A DNA stretch of 64,000 bases from Paracoccus sp. M683 (GTDB taxonomy: Bacteria; Pseudomonadota; Alphaproteobacteria; Rhodobacterales; Rhodobacteraceae). The notes under the pieces were generated by a model. That model was not told the DNA's origin. It saw only the letters and a program-made list of their open reading frames with translations, and did no database searches. Numbering within the stretch: the stretch's first letter is position 1; each line of letters starts with the position of its first letter. Below, piece after piece: positions 17,151 through 25,970 of the stretch. The stretch spans positions 1,126 to 65,125 of the forward strand of contig NZ_VKDF01000012.1 in the NCBI RefSeq assembly GCF_007096355.1. Direction: 5' to 3'. The translations under genes and the position numbers were made by a program.

Positions 17151-17621
17151 ATGAGCAAAAGCTTGGCAAGGGTCAAGGCCGCGCTGGAACAGGCAGGCGA
17201 GGCCGCCGAGGTGCTGGAAATGGGCGAAAGCACCCGCACCGCCGAGGATGCCGCACGGGCGGCGGGCTGTTCGGTCGACCAGATCGCCAAGTCGATCATC
17301 TTTCGCGGCGAGGAAACCGGCCATGTGGTGCTGTTTCTGACCGCTGGCGGCAATCGCGTCGATCCGGCCAAGGCGGCAGCCGTGGCGGGGCAGCCCTTGG
17401 GCAAGGCAGATGCCGGCCTGATCCGCGAGGAAACCGGCTTTGCCATTGGCGGCGTGGCGCCCGTTGGCCATGTAAAGCCCGTGACGGCCTATTTCGATCC
17501 CCGGCTTGGCGATTTCGATCAGGTCTGGGCGGCGGCTGGCACGCCGCGTCATATCTTTGCCATTGCGCCCGGCCGGTTGCTGGCCATCACCGGGGCCGAG
17601 CCTGCGGATTTCGTTGCATAG
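17151..17621 (+). CDS. YbaK/EbsC-family aminoacyl-tRNA deacylase
   Basis: The 156-residue protein matches the YbaK/ProX editing-domain family, which hydrolyses mischarged aminoacyl-tRNA. Characteristic segments are AAGCSVDQIAKSIIFRGEET with the conserved lysine, VVLFLTAGGNRVD, EETGFAIGGVAPVGH, and YFDPRLGDFDQVWAAAGTP. Length is usual for a free-standing editing domain. The ATG at 17151 follows CAGGAG. The specific mischarged tRNA (Cys-tRNA-Pro or Ala-tRNA-Pro type) cannot be decided here. Confidence 0.9.
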   Translation: MSKSLARVKAALEQAGEAAEVLEMGESTRTAEDAARAAGCSVDQIAKSIIFRGEETGHVVLFLTAGGNRVDPAKAAAVAGQPLGKADAGLIREETGFAIGGVAPVGHVKPVTAYFDPRLGDFDQVWAAAGTPRHIFAIAPGRLLAITGAEPADFVA

Positions 17622-17696
17622 GGCGTCGCATTTGTCATTGGGGCGTCCATCACCATCAACACTGTCATCCTGCCGCTGCGCAGAACGGAGGGAAAG

Positions 17697-18521
17697 ATGA
17701 TCCAGTCCAGACTTACCCTGAACGATGGCACAGTCATGCCGCAGCTGGGCCTTGGCATCTGGCAGGTGCCCGACGCCGACACGCCCGCACTTGTGACCGA
17801 GGCGATCCGCATCGGCTATCGGCTGATCGACGGGGCGGCGGCCTATCAGAACGAATCTGGGCTGGGCGAGGGGATCCGCAACTCGGGCCTGTTGCGCGAT
17901 CAGCTGTTCGTCACCTCGAAACTGTGGAACAGCGATCAGGGGCATGACGCCACCCTGCGCGCCTTTGATGCGACGATGGAACGGCTTGGGCTGGACTATC
18001 TGGACCTGTATCTGATCCACTGGCCGGTGCCCTCGGCCGATCTTTATGTCGAAAGCTGGAAGGCGCTGATCCGCCTGCAGGACGAGGGGCGCGTCCGCTC
18101 GATCGGGGTCGCGAATTTCCACGAGCCGCATCTGCGCCGGCTGGTCGAGGAAACCGGCATCACCCCGGCCCTGAACCAGATCGAACTGCACCCGACGCTG
18201 TCACAGGTGCCTCTGCGCAAGGTCAACCGCGAATTGGGCATCATCACCCAAAGCTGGACGCCTCTGGGGCGCGGCGACTTCGACCTGGCTCAGGTGCGCG
18301 CCATTGCCGACCGTCTGGCTTGCACGCCTGCGCAGGTGGTGCTGCGCTGGCATTTGCAGCACGGGCTGTCGGTGATCCCCAAATCCGTGCGGGTCCAGCG
18401 CCTGTTCGAGAATTTTCAGGCCCTCGACATCGAACTGACCTCGGATGACATGGCTGCGCTGGATCGGCTGGATCAGGGCCAGCGGACAGGCCCGGATCCT
18501 GACAGTTTCGATATGCGCTGA
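17697..18521 (+). CDS. Aldo/keto reductase (2,5-diketo-gluconate reductase type)
   Basis: The 274-residue protein is a TIM-barrel NADPH-dependent carbonyl reductase. The catalytic tetrad is visible: Asp and Tyr in RLIDGAAAYQNESGLG, Lys in FVTSKLWN, and His in YLIHWPVPS. The cofactor-binding C terminus reads SVIPKSVRVQRLFENFQALD. It resembles DkgA/DkgB-type enzymes that reduce a broad range of aldehydes and ketones, and the physiological substrate is unknown. ATG 17697 follows CGGAGGGAAAG. Confidence 0.92.
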   Translation: MIQSRLTLNDGTVMPQLGLGIWQVPDADTPALVTEAIRIGYRLIDGAAAYQNESGLGEGIRNSGLLRDQLFVTSKLWNSDQGHDATLRAFDATMERLGLDYLDLYLIHWPVPSADLYVESWKALIRLQDEGRVRSIGVANFHEPHLRRLVEETGITPALNQIELHPTLSQVPLRKVNRELGIITQSWTPLGRGDFDLAQVRAIADRLACTPAQVVLRWHLQHGLSVIPKSVRVQRLFENFQALDIELTSDDMAALDRLDQGQRTGPDPDSFDMR

Positions 18522-18537
18522 TCGGGACGCCCTGCGA

Positions 18538-19335
18538 TCAGCCGGGCTGGCCGGTCAGCGCGCGGGTCAGCGGGCTGTCGGCCAGGGTCAGCGGCGCGAT
18601 CACGTCGAAATGATGCCGGCCGGGGTCGATGACCAGATCTGTCGCCACGCCCAGGCCCGCCCAGATATCGGCCAGCAATCGCGACTGGCGGATGAACTCG
18701 GGCCGCTCGGCGCCGCCGACCCAGGTGATGACCGGGATGCCGGGACGCGGGGTCAGCAGGGCGGGGCTTTCGGCCTGGGCCTCGGCGGCGTCGATGTGCA
18801 GCGTGTCGTTCATTGCTGTGCGCATCAGCGGGCGCAGATCGGCCAGCGCCGAGATTGGCAGACAACAGCGCACCCGCGCGGCCACCGCATCGGGCAGGGT
18901 GCCGTCCTGACAGATCATCCGCGCCGCCAGATGCCCGCCAGCCGAATGCCCGGTCAGCACGATCGGCCCGCCGATGCGACTGGCGGCTTGCGTGATCTCG
19001 CCGGCCACATGGGTGGTGATCTGGGCCAGCCGCACCGTAGGCGTCAGCGGATAGCCGGGCATGGCCACCGCCCAGCCCCGCGCCAGCGGTCCGGCGGCCA
19101 GATGCGACCAATAGCTTGGATCGGAATGCAGCCAATAGCCACCATGGATGAACACGGCCAGCCCCTGCGGCGTGCCGGCGGGCAGGAACAGCTGACCCCG
19201 GCCCAGTGGCTCGGCGCGGGCGGTTTCGCGAAAGGCTGCGGCCTCGGTCGCGAATTGCTGGGGATAGGTCTCGCCCTTGGGGATATTGGGTGTGTTCGCA
19301 TAGGCGTCATCCCAGTCAGTCACTTGATACAGCAT
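18538..19335 (-). CDS. kynB: Alpha/beta hydrolase, probable arylformamidase (KynB role)
   Basis: The 265-residue protein is an alpha/beta hydrolase with the HGGYW motif typical of eukaryote-type kynurenine formamidases (VFIHGGYWLHSDPSYW), a nucleophile elbow GHSAGGHLAARM, and a C-terminal histidine in DPGRHHFDVIAPL. It would hydrolyse N-formylkynurenine to kynurenine and formate. The role rests on this motif and on divergence from kynU across 60 bases. It is not the metal-dependent cyclase-fold KynB found in many bacteria, so the symbol is used for function only. A general carboxylesterase is the alternative. Confidence 0.78.
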   Translation of the reverse strand: MLYQVTDWDDAYANTPNIPKGETYPQQFATEAAAFRETARAEPLGRGQLFLPAGTPQGLAVFIHGGYWLHSDPSYWSHLAAGPLARGWAVAMPGYPLTPTVRLAQITTHVAGEITQAASRIGGPIVLTGHSAGGHLAARMICQDGTLPDAVAARVRCCLPISALADLRPLMRTAMNDTLHIDAAEAQAESPALLTPRPGIPVITWVGGAERPEFIRQSRLLADIWAGLGVATDLVIDPGRHHFDVIAPLTLADSPLTRALTGQPG

Positions 19336-19395
19336 GGTTTCATCCCCCTTTCGCGCAACAGAACCGGCTGATAGCCTTTGGTCAAGGGGGCCGTC

Positions 19396-20583
19396 ATGAC
19401 CGATTTCAACCACACTCGCGCCGGGTTTCATCTGCCCGAGGGCGTCACCTATCTGGATGGCAATTCGCTGGGGCCGATGCCCGTTGCGGCGGTGCAGCGG
19501 GTGGCCGCGATGATGCGCGACGAATGGGCCGAACAGCTGATCCGCGGCTGGAACAGCGCCGGCTGGTATGTGCAGCCGCGTCACGTGGGTGACCGGATCG
19601 CCCGGCTGATCGGCGCGGGCGAGGGGCAGGTGGTGATGGGCGACACCCTGTCGATCAAGGTGTTTCAGGCGCTTAGCGCGGCCCGCGCGCTGCGCCCCGA
19701 ACGGCGGGTGATCCTGTCGGATGCCGGCAATTTCCCTTCGGATCTTTATGTCGCGGAAGGGCTTGCCCGTGCCGTGGACGCTGAATTGCGCGTGGTCGCG
19801 CCCGAGGCCGTGGCCGATGCCATCGGGCCCGATCTTGCGGTGCTGATGCTGACCGAGGTGGATTATCGCACCGGCCGGCGTCACGACATGGCCAGCCTGA
19901 CCGAAAGGGCACATCAGGCCGGGGCGCTGACGGTTTGGGATCTGGCCCATTCGGCGGGGGCGGTGGATGTCGACCTGCTGGGCGCAGATGCCGATTTCGC
20001 CGTGGGCTGCACCTATAAATACCTGAATGGCGGCCCCGGCGCGCCTGCCTTTATCTGGACGCATCCGCGGCTGGCCGATGCCGCGCAGCCGATCCTGCAA
20101 GGCTGGATGGGTCATGCCGCGCCCTTTGCCTTTGATCTGGATTATCGCCCCGCCGGCGGGATCGAACGGATGCGCGTGGGCACGCCCCCGGTCATCGCGA
20201 TGACCGCGCTGGATGCGGCGCTGGACATCTGGGACGGGGTCCAGATGGCCGATCTGCGCGCCCGGTCCATCGAATTGACGCAGCGTTTCATCGCCGGGGT
20301 CGAGGCCAACTGCCCGGATGTGGCGCTGAACTCGCCCCGCGATCCATTGCTGCGCGGTTCTCAGGTCAGCTTCCGTCATCCGCAGGCCTATGCGGTGATG
20401 CAGGCGTTGATCGCGCAGGGGATCATCGGTGATTTCCGCGCCCCTGACGTCCTGCGTTTTGGATTCGCGCCGCTGTATAACGACGAGCGCGATGTGGATC
20501 ACGCGGTCGAGGTGCTGGCGCAGCTGCTGCGCGACGGATCCTGGGATCAGCCGCATTTTCATCAGAAGGCTGCGGTGACCTAA
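19396..20583 (+). CDS. kynU: Kynureninase
   Basis: The 395-residue PLP enzyme splits kynurenine into anthranilate and alanine. It shows YLDGNSLGPMP near the N terminus, DAGNFPSDLYVAEGL, the cofactor-binding VWDLAHSAGAVDVDL, and the Schiff-base lysine in GCTYKYLNGGPGAPAF. Length and motif order match kynureninase rather than the related cysteine desulfurases. ATG 19396 follows AAGGGGG. It is divergent from the formamidase gene. The enzyme producing the substrate of that formamidase (kynA) lies about 10 kb away in the 2-aminobenzoyl-CoA operon. Confidence 0.96.
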   Translation: MTDFNHTRAGFHLPEGVTYLDGNSLGPMPVAAVQRVAAMMRDEWAEQLIRGWNSAGWYVQPRHVGDRIARLIGAGEGQVVMGDTLSIKVFQALSAARALRPERRVILSDAGNFPSDLYVAEGLARAVDAELRVVAPEAVADAIGPDLAVLMLTEVDYRTGRRHDMASLTERAHQAGALTVWDLAHSAGAVDVDLLGADADFAVGCTYKYLNGGPGAPAFIWTHPRLADAAQPILQGWMGHAAPFAFDLDYRPAGGIERMRVGTPPVIAMTALDAALDIWDGVQMADLRARSIELTQRFIAGVEANCPDVALNSPRDPLLRGSQVSFRHPQAYAVMQALIAQGIIGDFRAPDVLRFGFAPLYNDERDVDHAVEVLAQLLRDGSWDQPHFHQKAAVT

Positions 20584-20650
20584 CGTAAGCCGGGCTTCCC
20601 AAGGGATCACAAATCCATCACAACAAATCGATTCTACGGGGAGACCGGCG

Positions 20651-21769
20651 ATGAAAACCCGATGTCTGTCGATTTTTCTGCTGACGCTGGGGGTTGCGGC
20701 CTCTGTCGCGCGCGCCGATCAGCCCATATCGGTCCAGTTCGTGCCGGTCCAATCGGCCGAGCTGACCTTTGAAATGTCGCTGACCGGCACATTTGCAGCC
20801 AAGGACGCGGTCGATCTGGGCTTTCGCCAGGGTGGTCGCGTGACCGAGGTGCTGGTGGACGAGGGCGACCGCGTGCGTGCCGGGCAGGCGCTGGCCTATA
20901 CCGATCCGGTGCAGCAGGATCAGGCCCTGTCGGTGGCCGAAGCCAGCCTGTCCTCGGCTCGGGCGACCGAGGCGCAGGCGCGGCAGGCATTCGACCGGGC
21001 CGAGGCGATGCTGGAACGTGGCGTGGGCACGCGCGCGGGCCGTGATCAGGCGCAACAGGCGCTGTCACAGGCCGAGGGCGCGGTTCGCCGGGCCCGGTCG
21101 CAGGCCGATCAGGCGCGCCGTGCGGTCGAGGATACAGTGCTGCGCGCACCGCAGGATTCGGTGGTGACCGCGCGTGATGTCGATGCCGGCCAGATCGTCG
21201 GCGCGGCGCAGGCCGTCATCTCGTTGGCGGTGCTGGGCGGGCTAGAGGCGGTTTTCCAGACCCCCGATGTGCCCAAGCTTGATCGGGCCATGGGCGCCGA
21301 GGTTGTTCTGGAGCCGATCGACGTGGATGCGCCCGACCTGATCGGCCGTGTCATCGAGATCGCGCCTCTGGTCGATCCCCAGACCGGGACGGTGACCCTG
21401 CGGGTGCGGGTTCAGGAAACGGGGCAGGACGCTGAAATGGATATCGGGCTGCTGGGGGCTGCGGTGCGTGGCACCGTGCATTTTCCGGCCGGTGCGGCCA
21501 TCGCCGTGCCCTGGACGGCATTGACCCGCGATGGCGATCAGCCGGCGGTCTGGGTCGTGAACGCCGAGGGGCGTGCGGATCTGACCCAGGTGCAGATCGA
21601 GCGTTTCGCCAATGGCGAGGTTCTGCTGAAGGGCGGCGTGGCCGAGGGGCAGGTTGTCGTCGGTGCGGGTTCGCAGATGCTGTATCCCGGACGGCCCGTG
21701 CTTGATGCCGGGATCGCCCCGGAAACCGTGATGCCAGCGGCCACCATGGCGCCGGAGGCCGAAGAATGA
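20651..21769 (+). CDS. RND efflux periplasmic adaptor subunit (first of two)
   Basis: The 372-residue protein has a signal peptide (cleavage after SVARA), a barrel-sandwich lipoyl half (FRQGGRVTEVLVDEGDRVRAGQALA), a heptad-rich hairpin (about residues 95-150), and the second lipoyl half (VLRAPQDSVVTARDVDAGQIV). Adaptors link an inner-membrane RND pump to an outer-membrane channel. It overlaps the second adaptor gene by 4 bases, and three overlapping genes make up the operon. A ribosome binding site GGGGAGACCGG precedes the ATG. Confidence 0.93.
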   Translation: MKTRCLSIFLLTLGVAASVARADQPISVQFVPVQSAELTFEMSLTGTFAAKDAVDLGFRQGGRVTEVLVDEGDRVRAGQALAYTDPVQQDQALSVAEASLSSARATEAQARQAFDRAEAMLERGVGTRAGRDQAQQALSQAEGAVRRARSQADQARRAVEDTVLRAPQDSVVTARDVDAGQIVGAAQAVISLAVLGGLEAVFQTPDVPKLDRAMGAEVVLEPIDVDAPDLIGRVIEIAPLVDPQTGTVTLRVRVQETGQDAEMDIGLLGAAVRGTVHFPAGAAIAVPWTALTRDGDQPAVWVVNAEGRADLTQVQIERFANGEVLLKGGVAEGQVVVGAGSQMLYPGRPVLDAGIAPETVMPAATMAPEAEE

Positions 21770-22878
21770 TCGCAAGAACCCTGCCGGCTGTGCTGGCCGC
21801 CCTCGCCAGCCTTGGGCCGATCACAACCGGGTCTGCTGCGGCCTTCCAGCTGCCTTGGGCCATCGCTGACGAGGCAGCCGCTGCCGGCGCTCCGCGCCCG
21901 GTGGTGACCGAAATCGTATCGGACAGCGACATAAAGGCGCGATCCGTGCCAGGCATCGTCGCGGCGCGCAATCAGGTCACATTGGCGTTTCAAACCTTGG
22001 GTCGGCTGGTGGCCCGCCATGTCGAGCTGGGCGATGACGTGAAGGCCGGCGAGATTCTGGCGGAACTGGATCCCGATGATCTGGAAGACAATGTCCGTGC
22101 CGCCAGCGCCGCGCTGGATGCGGCCGAGGTCCAGCTGTCGACCACTCAGGCCACGGCGGAACGCACACGTGCACTTGCGCAGCGCAACGTTGCCTCGACC
22201 GCGCAGCTGGAAAAGGCCGAACAGGCCCTGGCCGCCGCCGCGGCTGCCGTCGAGCAGGCCCGTTCCGAACTGATCCGCGCCCGCGATGCCGAGGGGTTTG
22301 CCCAGATGGCCGCACCATTTGACGGGGTGATCAGCTCGGTTCTGGCCAATCCCGGCGCGGTGCTGAATGCGGGCGACGCGGTGGTGCAGCTGTCGGCGCA
22401 GGACAGCCGCGAGGCGGTCATCGACCTGCCCGAAGCCGCGCTGTCCGAGATGAAAGACGCGGCCGTCTTTACCGTCTGGCAGGATGATGACCCGGCCACC
22501 GAAACCCGTGGCACCATCGACCGGATCGAGCCTCTGGCCGATATGGCGACGCGGACGCGGCGGGTGCATCTGTCGCTGGAACAGGGCAGTCACCTGCGGT
22601 TGGGCAGCCTGATCCGGGCGCGTCTGGCCGGTGAAACCGACATCGCCATGACCCTGCCCGAACAGGCGGTGTTCAGCCGCGACGGGCAGGCTCATGTCTG
22701 GCGCGTGGCGCGGCAGGGCGATCAGGCCACGGTCGCGGCCGTGCCGGTGACCTTGGGGGCCTCGTTGCAGGGCAGGGTTTTCGTCAATGCCGGGCTGGAA
22801 CAGGGCGACGAAGTTGTCATTCGCGGGGTGAACTCGCTTAACGAAGGTCAGCAGGTTGGCGAAAGGGTAGAACCATGA
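21766..22878 (+). CDS. RND efflux periplasmic adaptor subunit (second of two)
   Basis: The 370-residue protein has an N-terminal signal sequence, a lipoyl half (ALGRLVARHVELGDDVKAGEIL-like, residues 80-100), a coiled hairpin with SAALDAAEVQLSTTQATAER, and the matching half FAQMAAPFDGVISSVLANPG. It is clearly homologous to the preceding adaptor but diverged, including in the N-terminal region. Two unlike adaptors beside a single pump recall the TriA-TriB-TriC arrangement of Pseudomonas aeruginosa, in which both are required. It overlaps the pump gene by 4 bases. Confidence 0.92.
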   Translation: MIARTLPAVLAALASLGPITTGSAAAFQLPWAIADEAAAAGAPRPVVTEIVSDSDIKARSVPGIVAARNQVTLAFQTLGRLVARHVELGDDVKAGEILAELDPDDLEDNVRAASAALDAAEVQLSTTQATAERTRALAQRNVASTAQLEKAEQALAAAAAAVEQARSELIRARDAEGFAQMAAPFDGVISSVLANPGAVLNAGDAVVQLSAQDSREAVIDLPEAALSEMKDAAVFTVWQDDDPATETRGTIDRIEPLADMATRTRRVHLSLEQGSHLRLGSLIRARLAGETDIAMTLPEQAVFSRDGQAHVWRVARQGDQATVAAVPVTLGASLQGRVFVNAGLEQGDEVVIRGVNSLNEGQQVGERVEP

Positions 22879-25800
22879 GCCGTTTCAACCTGTCGGACTG
22901 GGCGCTCAGCCATCGCAGCTTCGTCTGGTATCTGCTGATCGTGTCGATGATCGCCGGGGCGATCAGCTATGCCAATCTGGGGCGCGAGGAAGACCCGAAT
23001 TTCACCATCAAGACGATGATCATCGGCGCGGCTTTGCCCGGCGCCACCATCGACGAGACGCTGAAACAGGTCACCACCCGGATCGAGACCAAGCTGGAGG
23101 AGCTGGATGAACTGAAATTCACCCGTTCCGTCACCACGCCGGGGCAGTCGGTGGTCTATGTCGAGCTGCTGCCGACCATTCGCGGCCCGCAAGTGCCCGA
23201 GGTCTGGAAGCGCGTGCGCCAGATGATGTCGGATATCCGCGCGGATTTCCCGCAGGAATTTGCCGGTTTTCAGTTCAATGACAATTTCGGCGATGTCTAC
23301 GGCAATATCTATGCCTTCACCGCGGACGGCTTCAGCCAGCGTGAATTGCGCGACCGGGTCGAGGCGATCCGCAAGCAGGTCGCGGCGTTGCCGGCCGCCG
23401 GCAAGACCGAATTGCTGGGCGATCAGAAAGAGGAAATCTATCTGGAGTTCTCGACCACGCGATTGGCTGCCCTGGGGCTGAACCAGCAACAGGTCATGGC
23501 CACGCTGGCCAGCCAGAACGCCATCGCGCCATCGGGGGTGATTCAGGCCGGCGATGAACGGGTGCTGGTCCGTGTGGGCGGGCAGTTCGACGATGCCGAG
23601 GCCATTGCCGCCGTCAACCTGCGCGTGGGCGAGCGGTTCTTCAACATGGCCGATGTGGCCACCGTCCGGCGCGGCTATCAGGACCCGCCCGAAAATCTGT
23701 TCCGCTATGACGGCCAGCCCGCCATCGGCTTGCAGGTCGGCATGCGCGAGGGCGAGAATATCCTGAAGTTCGGCGAGGAACTGGACGCGCTGATGACCGG
23801 CATCGCCGCCGATCTGCCCATCGGCATCGAGATGGCCAAATTCGCCGACCAGCCCCATGTGGTGAAAGAAGCCGTGGGCCATTTCATCACCGCCCTGGCC
23901 GAGGCCGTGGCCATCGTGCTGGCCGTCAGCTTTGTCAGCCTTGGCCTGCGCGCCGGGCTGGTGGTGACGCTGACCATTCCGCTGGTTCTGGCCATCACCT
24001 TCTTCATCATGGATCTTTACGGCATCACCTTGCAGCGGATCTCGCTTGGCGCCCTGATCATCGCGTTGGGCCTGCTGGTCGATGACGCGATGATCGCCAT
24101 CGAGACGATGATCTCGCGGCTGGAACTGGGCGAGAACCGCCGGCAGGCGGCCAGCTATGCCTGGACCTCGATCGCCTTCCCGATGCTCAGTGGCACGCTG
24201 GTCACCGTTGCGGGTTTCATCCCCATCGGGCTGAACAGCTCGGCGGCAGGCGAGTTCACCTTTTCGCTGTTCGTGGTGATCGCGGTGTCACTGGTCGTCA
24301 GCTGGGTTGTGGCGGTGCTGTTCGCGCCGATCCTTGGCGTGACCTTCCTGCCCAGGACAATGCATCACGACGCTGCGAATCCGGGCCTGCTGCGGCGCGC
24401 GTTCCGCAGCCTGCTGCTGGTGGCGATGCGGCTGAAATGGCTGACCATCGCGATCACCTTCGCGATTTTCGCGATCTCGGTCTGGGGCATGCGCTTTGTG
24501 GAACAGCAGTTCTTCCCCACTTCGGACCGTACCGAAATCATCGTCGATATCGGCGAACGCCAGAACGCATCCATCGCCAAGACCACCACCGATATGGACC
24601 TGTTGGAAACCCAGTTGCAGGGGGATCAGGACGCGCTGTTCTGGACCTCATATGTCGGGCGCGGTGCGCCGCGTTTCGTCTTGTCCATGGAAGTGCCGAC
24701 CGCAGGGCCGCATATGGGCCAGATCGTCATCCAGACCCCTGATCTGGAGGCACGCGACCGTCTGAAAGCCAAGCTGATGGCCTTTGCCGCGACACAGATG
24801 ATCGGCACCGATGTCTATGTGAAGAACCTGGAAATCGGGCCGCCGGTCGGCAAGCCGGTGCAATATCGCGTCAGCTCGCCCGACATAGACCAGGCGCGGG
24901 ACGCAGCGCGGGGACTGGCCGCCGTACTGGCGACCGAGCCGCGCCTGCGCGACATTGCGCTGGACTGGAACGAGCCGGCGCGCGTCGTCCGGCTGGTCGT
25001 CAACCAGGACAAGGCCCGCCAGATCGGCGTGACCAGCCAGGATATCGCCGTGGCGCTGGCCACGCTGTTCTCGGGCCAGACGGTGACGCAGCTGCGCGAT
25101 GACATCTTTCTGATCGACATCATCGCGCGCGGCGACGAAGAGGATCGCGGTTCACTGGATTCGATCAGGAACCTGCAATTGTCGACCGGAACCAACGGCC
25201 ATATCCCGCTGGCCACGCTTGCCACGCTGGAATACGGGACCGAACAGCCGCTGATCATGCAGCGCGACGGGATGCCCACGGTGACGGTCAAGGCTGCTAT
25301 CAATGGCGCTGAGCAGCCGGCTACGCTGGTCGAGGCGCTGGCGGGCCGGGTTGCCGAATATCAGGCCGGTCTGCCCCGGCAGGTCAAGGTCATCGTCGGC
25401 GGCACGGTCGAGACCTCGGGCGAAAGCCAGGAACCGATCGCGGCGGTTGTGCCGGTGATGATCCTGATCATGGCGCTGCTGGTTATGGCGCAGATGCAAA
25501 GCTTCCGGCTGTCCTTGATCGTCTTTGCCGCCGCGCCTCTGGGGTTGATCGGGGTCGTCGCGGTGCTGGTGCCCTTTGGCGTGCCGATGGGGTTCGTCGC
25601 GATCCTGGGGATTCTGGCGTTGATCGGGATTCTGATCCGCAACTCGATCATCCTTGTCCACGAGGTTCAGGCCTTGCTGGCCAAGGGCTATTCGCGGTGG
25701 GATGCGGTTTACCACGCATCCGACAGCCGCGCGCGGCCGATCCTGCTGACGGCGGCGGCGGCATCGCTGGCGCTGATCCCGATTTCACGGCAGGTCTTCT

Positions 25801-25970
25801 GGGGGCCGATGGCCTTTTCGATGATGGGCGGCATCATCGCCGGCACGCTGGTCACGCTGGTCTTTGTGCCGGCGCTGTATTGCGCGGTCTTTGGCGTCAA
25901 GCCACCAAAGGACGGGGACCAGCCGTCACCACCGAAAGAAGCAATCAGCGCCGCGGGGCCGGGTCAATAG
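22875..25970 (+). CDS. RND efflux pump, inner-membrane transporter
   Basis: The 1031-residue protein is a full-length resistance-nodulation-division pump with two six-helix halves and two large periplasmic loops. The proton-relay aspartates are in the helix-4 segment LGLLVDDAMIAIETMISRLE. The conserved GILIRNSIILVHEVQ of the second half and the GTLVTLVFVPALYCAVFG C terminus are also seen. N-terminal LSDWALSHRSFVWYLLI is typical of the TriC/MexK-like group. No outer-membrane factor gene is present in the window. The substrate is unknown. Its last 7 bases overlap the convergent TRAP gene. Confidence 0.96.
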   Translation: MSRFNLSDWALSHRSFVWYLLIVSMIAGAISYANLGREEDPNFTIKTMIIGAALPGATIDETLKQVTTRIETKLEELDELKFTRSVTTPGQSVVYVELLPTIRGPQVPEVWKRVRQMMSDIRADFPQEFAGFQFNDNFGDVYGNIYAFTADGFSQRELRDRVEAIRKQVAALPAAGKTELLGDQKEEIYLEFSTTRLAALGLNQQQVMATLASQNAIAPSGVIQAGDERVLVRVGGQFDDAEAIAAVNLRVGERFFNMADVATVRRGYQDPPENLFRYDGQPAIGLQVGMREGENILKFGEELDALMTGIAADLPIGIEMAKFADQPHVVKEAVGHFITALAEAVAIVLAVSFVSLGLRAGLVVTLTIPLVLAITFFIMDLYGITLQRISLGALIIALGLLVDDAMIAIETMISRLELGENRRQAASYAWTSIAFPMLSGTLVTVAGFIPIGLNSSAAGEFTFSLFVVIAVSLVVSWVVAVLFAPILGVTFLPRTMHHDAANPGLLRRAFRSLLLVAMRLKWLTIAITFAIFAISVWGMRFVEQQFFPTSDRTEIIVDIGERQNASIAKTTTDMDLLETQLQGDQDALFWTSYVGRGAPRFVLSMEVPTAGPHMGQIVIQTPDLEARDRLKAKLMAFAATQMIGTDVYVKNLEIGPPVGKPVQYRVSSPDIDQARDAARGLAAVLATEPRLRDIALDWNEPARVVRLVVNQDKARQIGVTSQDIAVALATLFSGQTVTQLRDDIFLIDIIARGDEEDRGSLDSIRNLQLSTGTNGHIPLATLATLEYGTEQPLIMQRDGMPTVTVKAAINGAEQPATLVEALAGRVAEYQAGLPRQVKVIVGGTVETSGESQEPIAAVVPVMILIMALLVMAQMQSFRLSLIVFAAAPLGLIGVVAVLVPFGVPMGFVAILGILALIGILIRNSIILVHEVQALLAKGYSRWDAVYHASDSRARPILLTAAAASLALIPISRQVFWGPMAFSMMGGIIAGTLVTLVFVPALYCAVFGVKPPKDGDQPSPPKEAISAAGPGQ

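Noticed and set aside
18538..20610. 690-codon minus-strand frame covering the formamidase and all of kynU
   Set aside because: Only the part from 19335 downward has protein features; the rest is antisense to kynU. The gene was cut at its own ATG.
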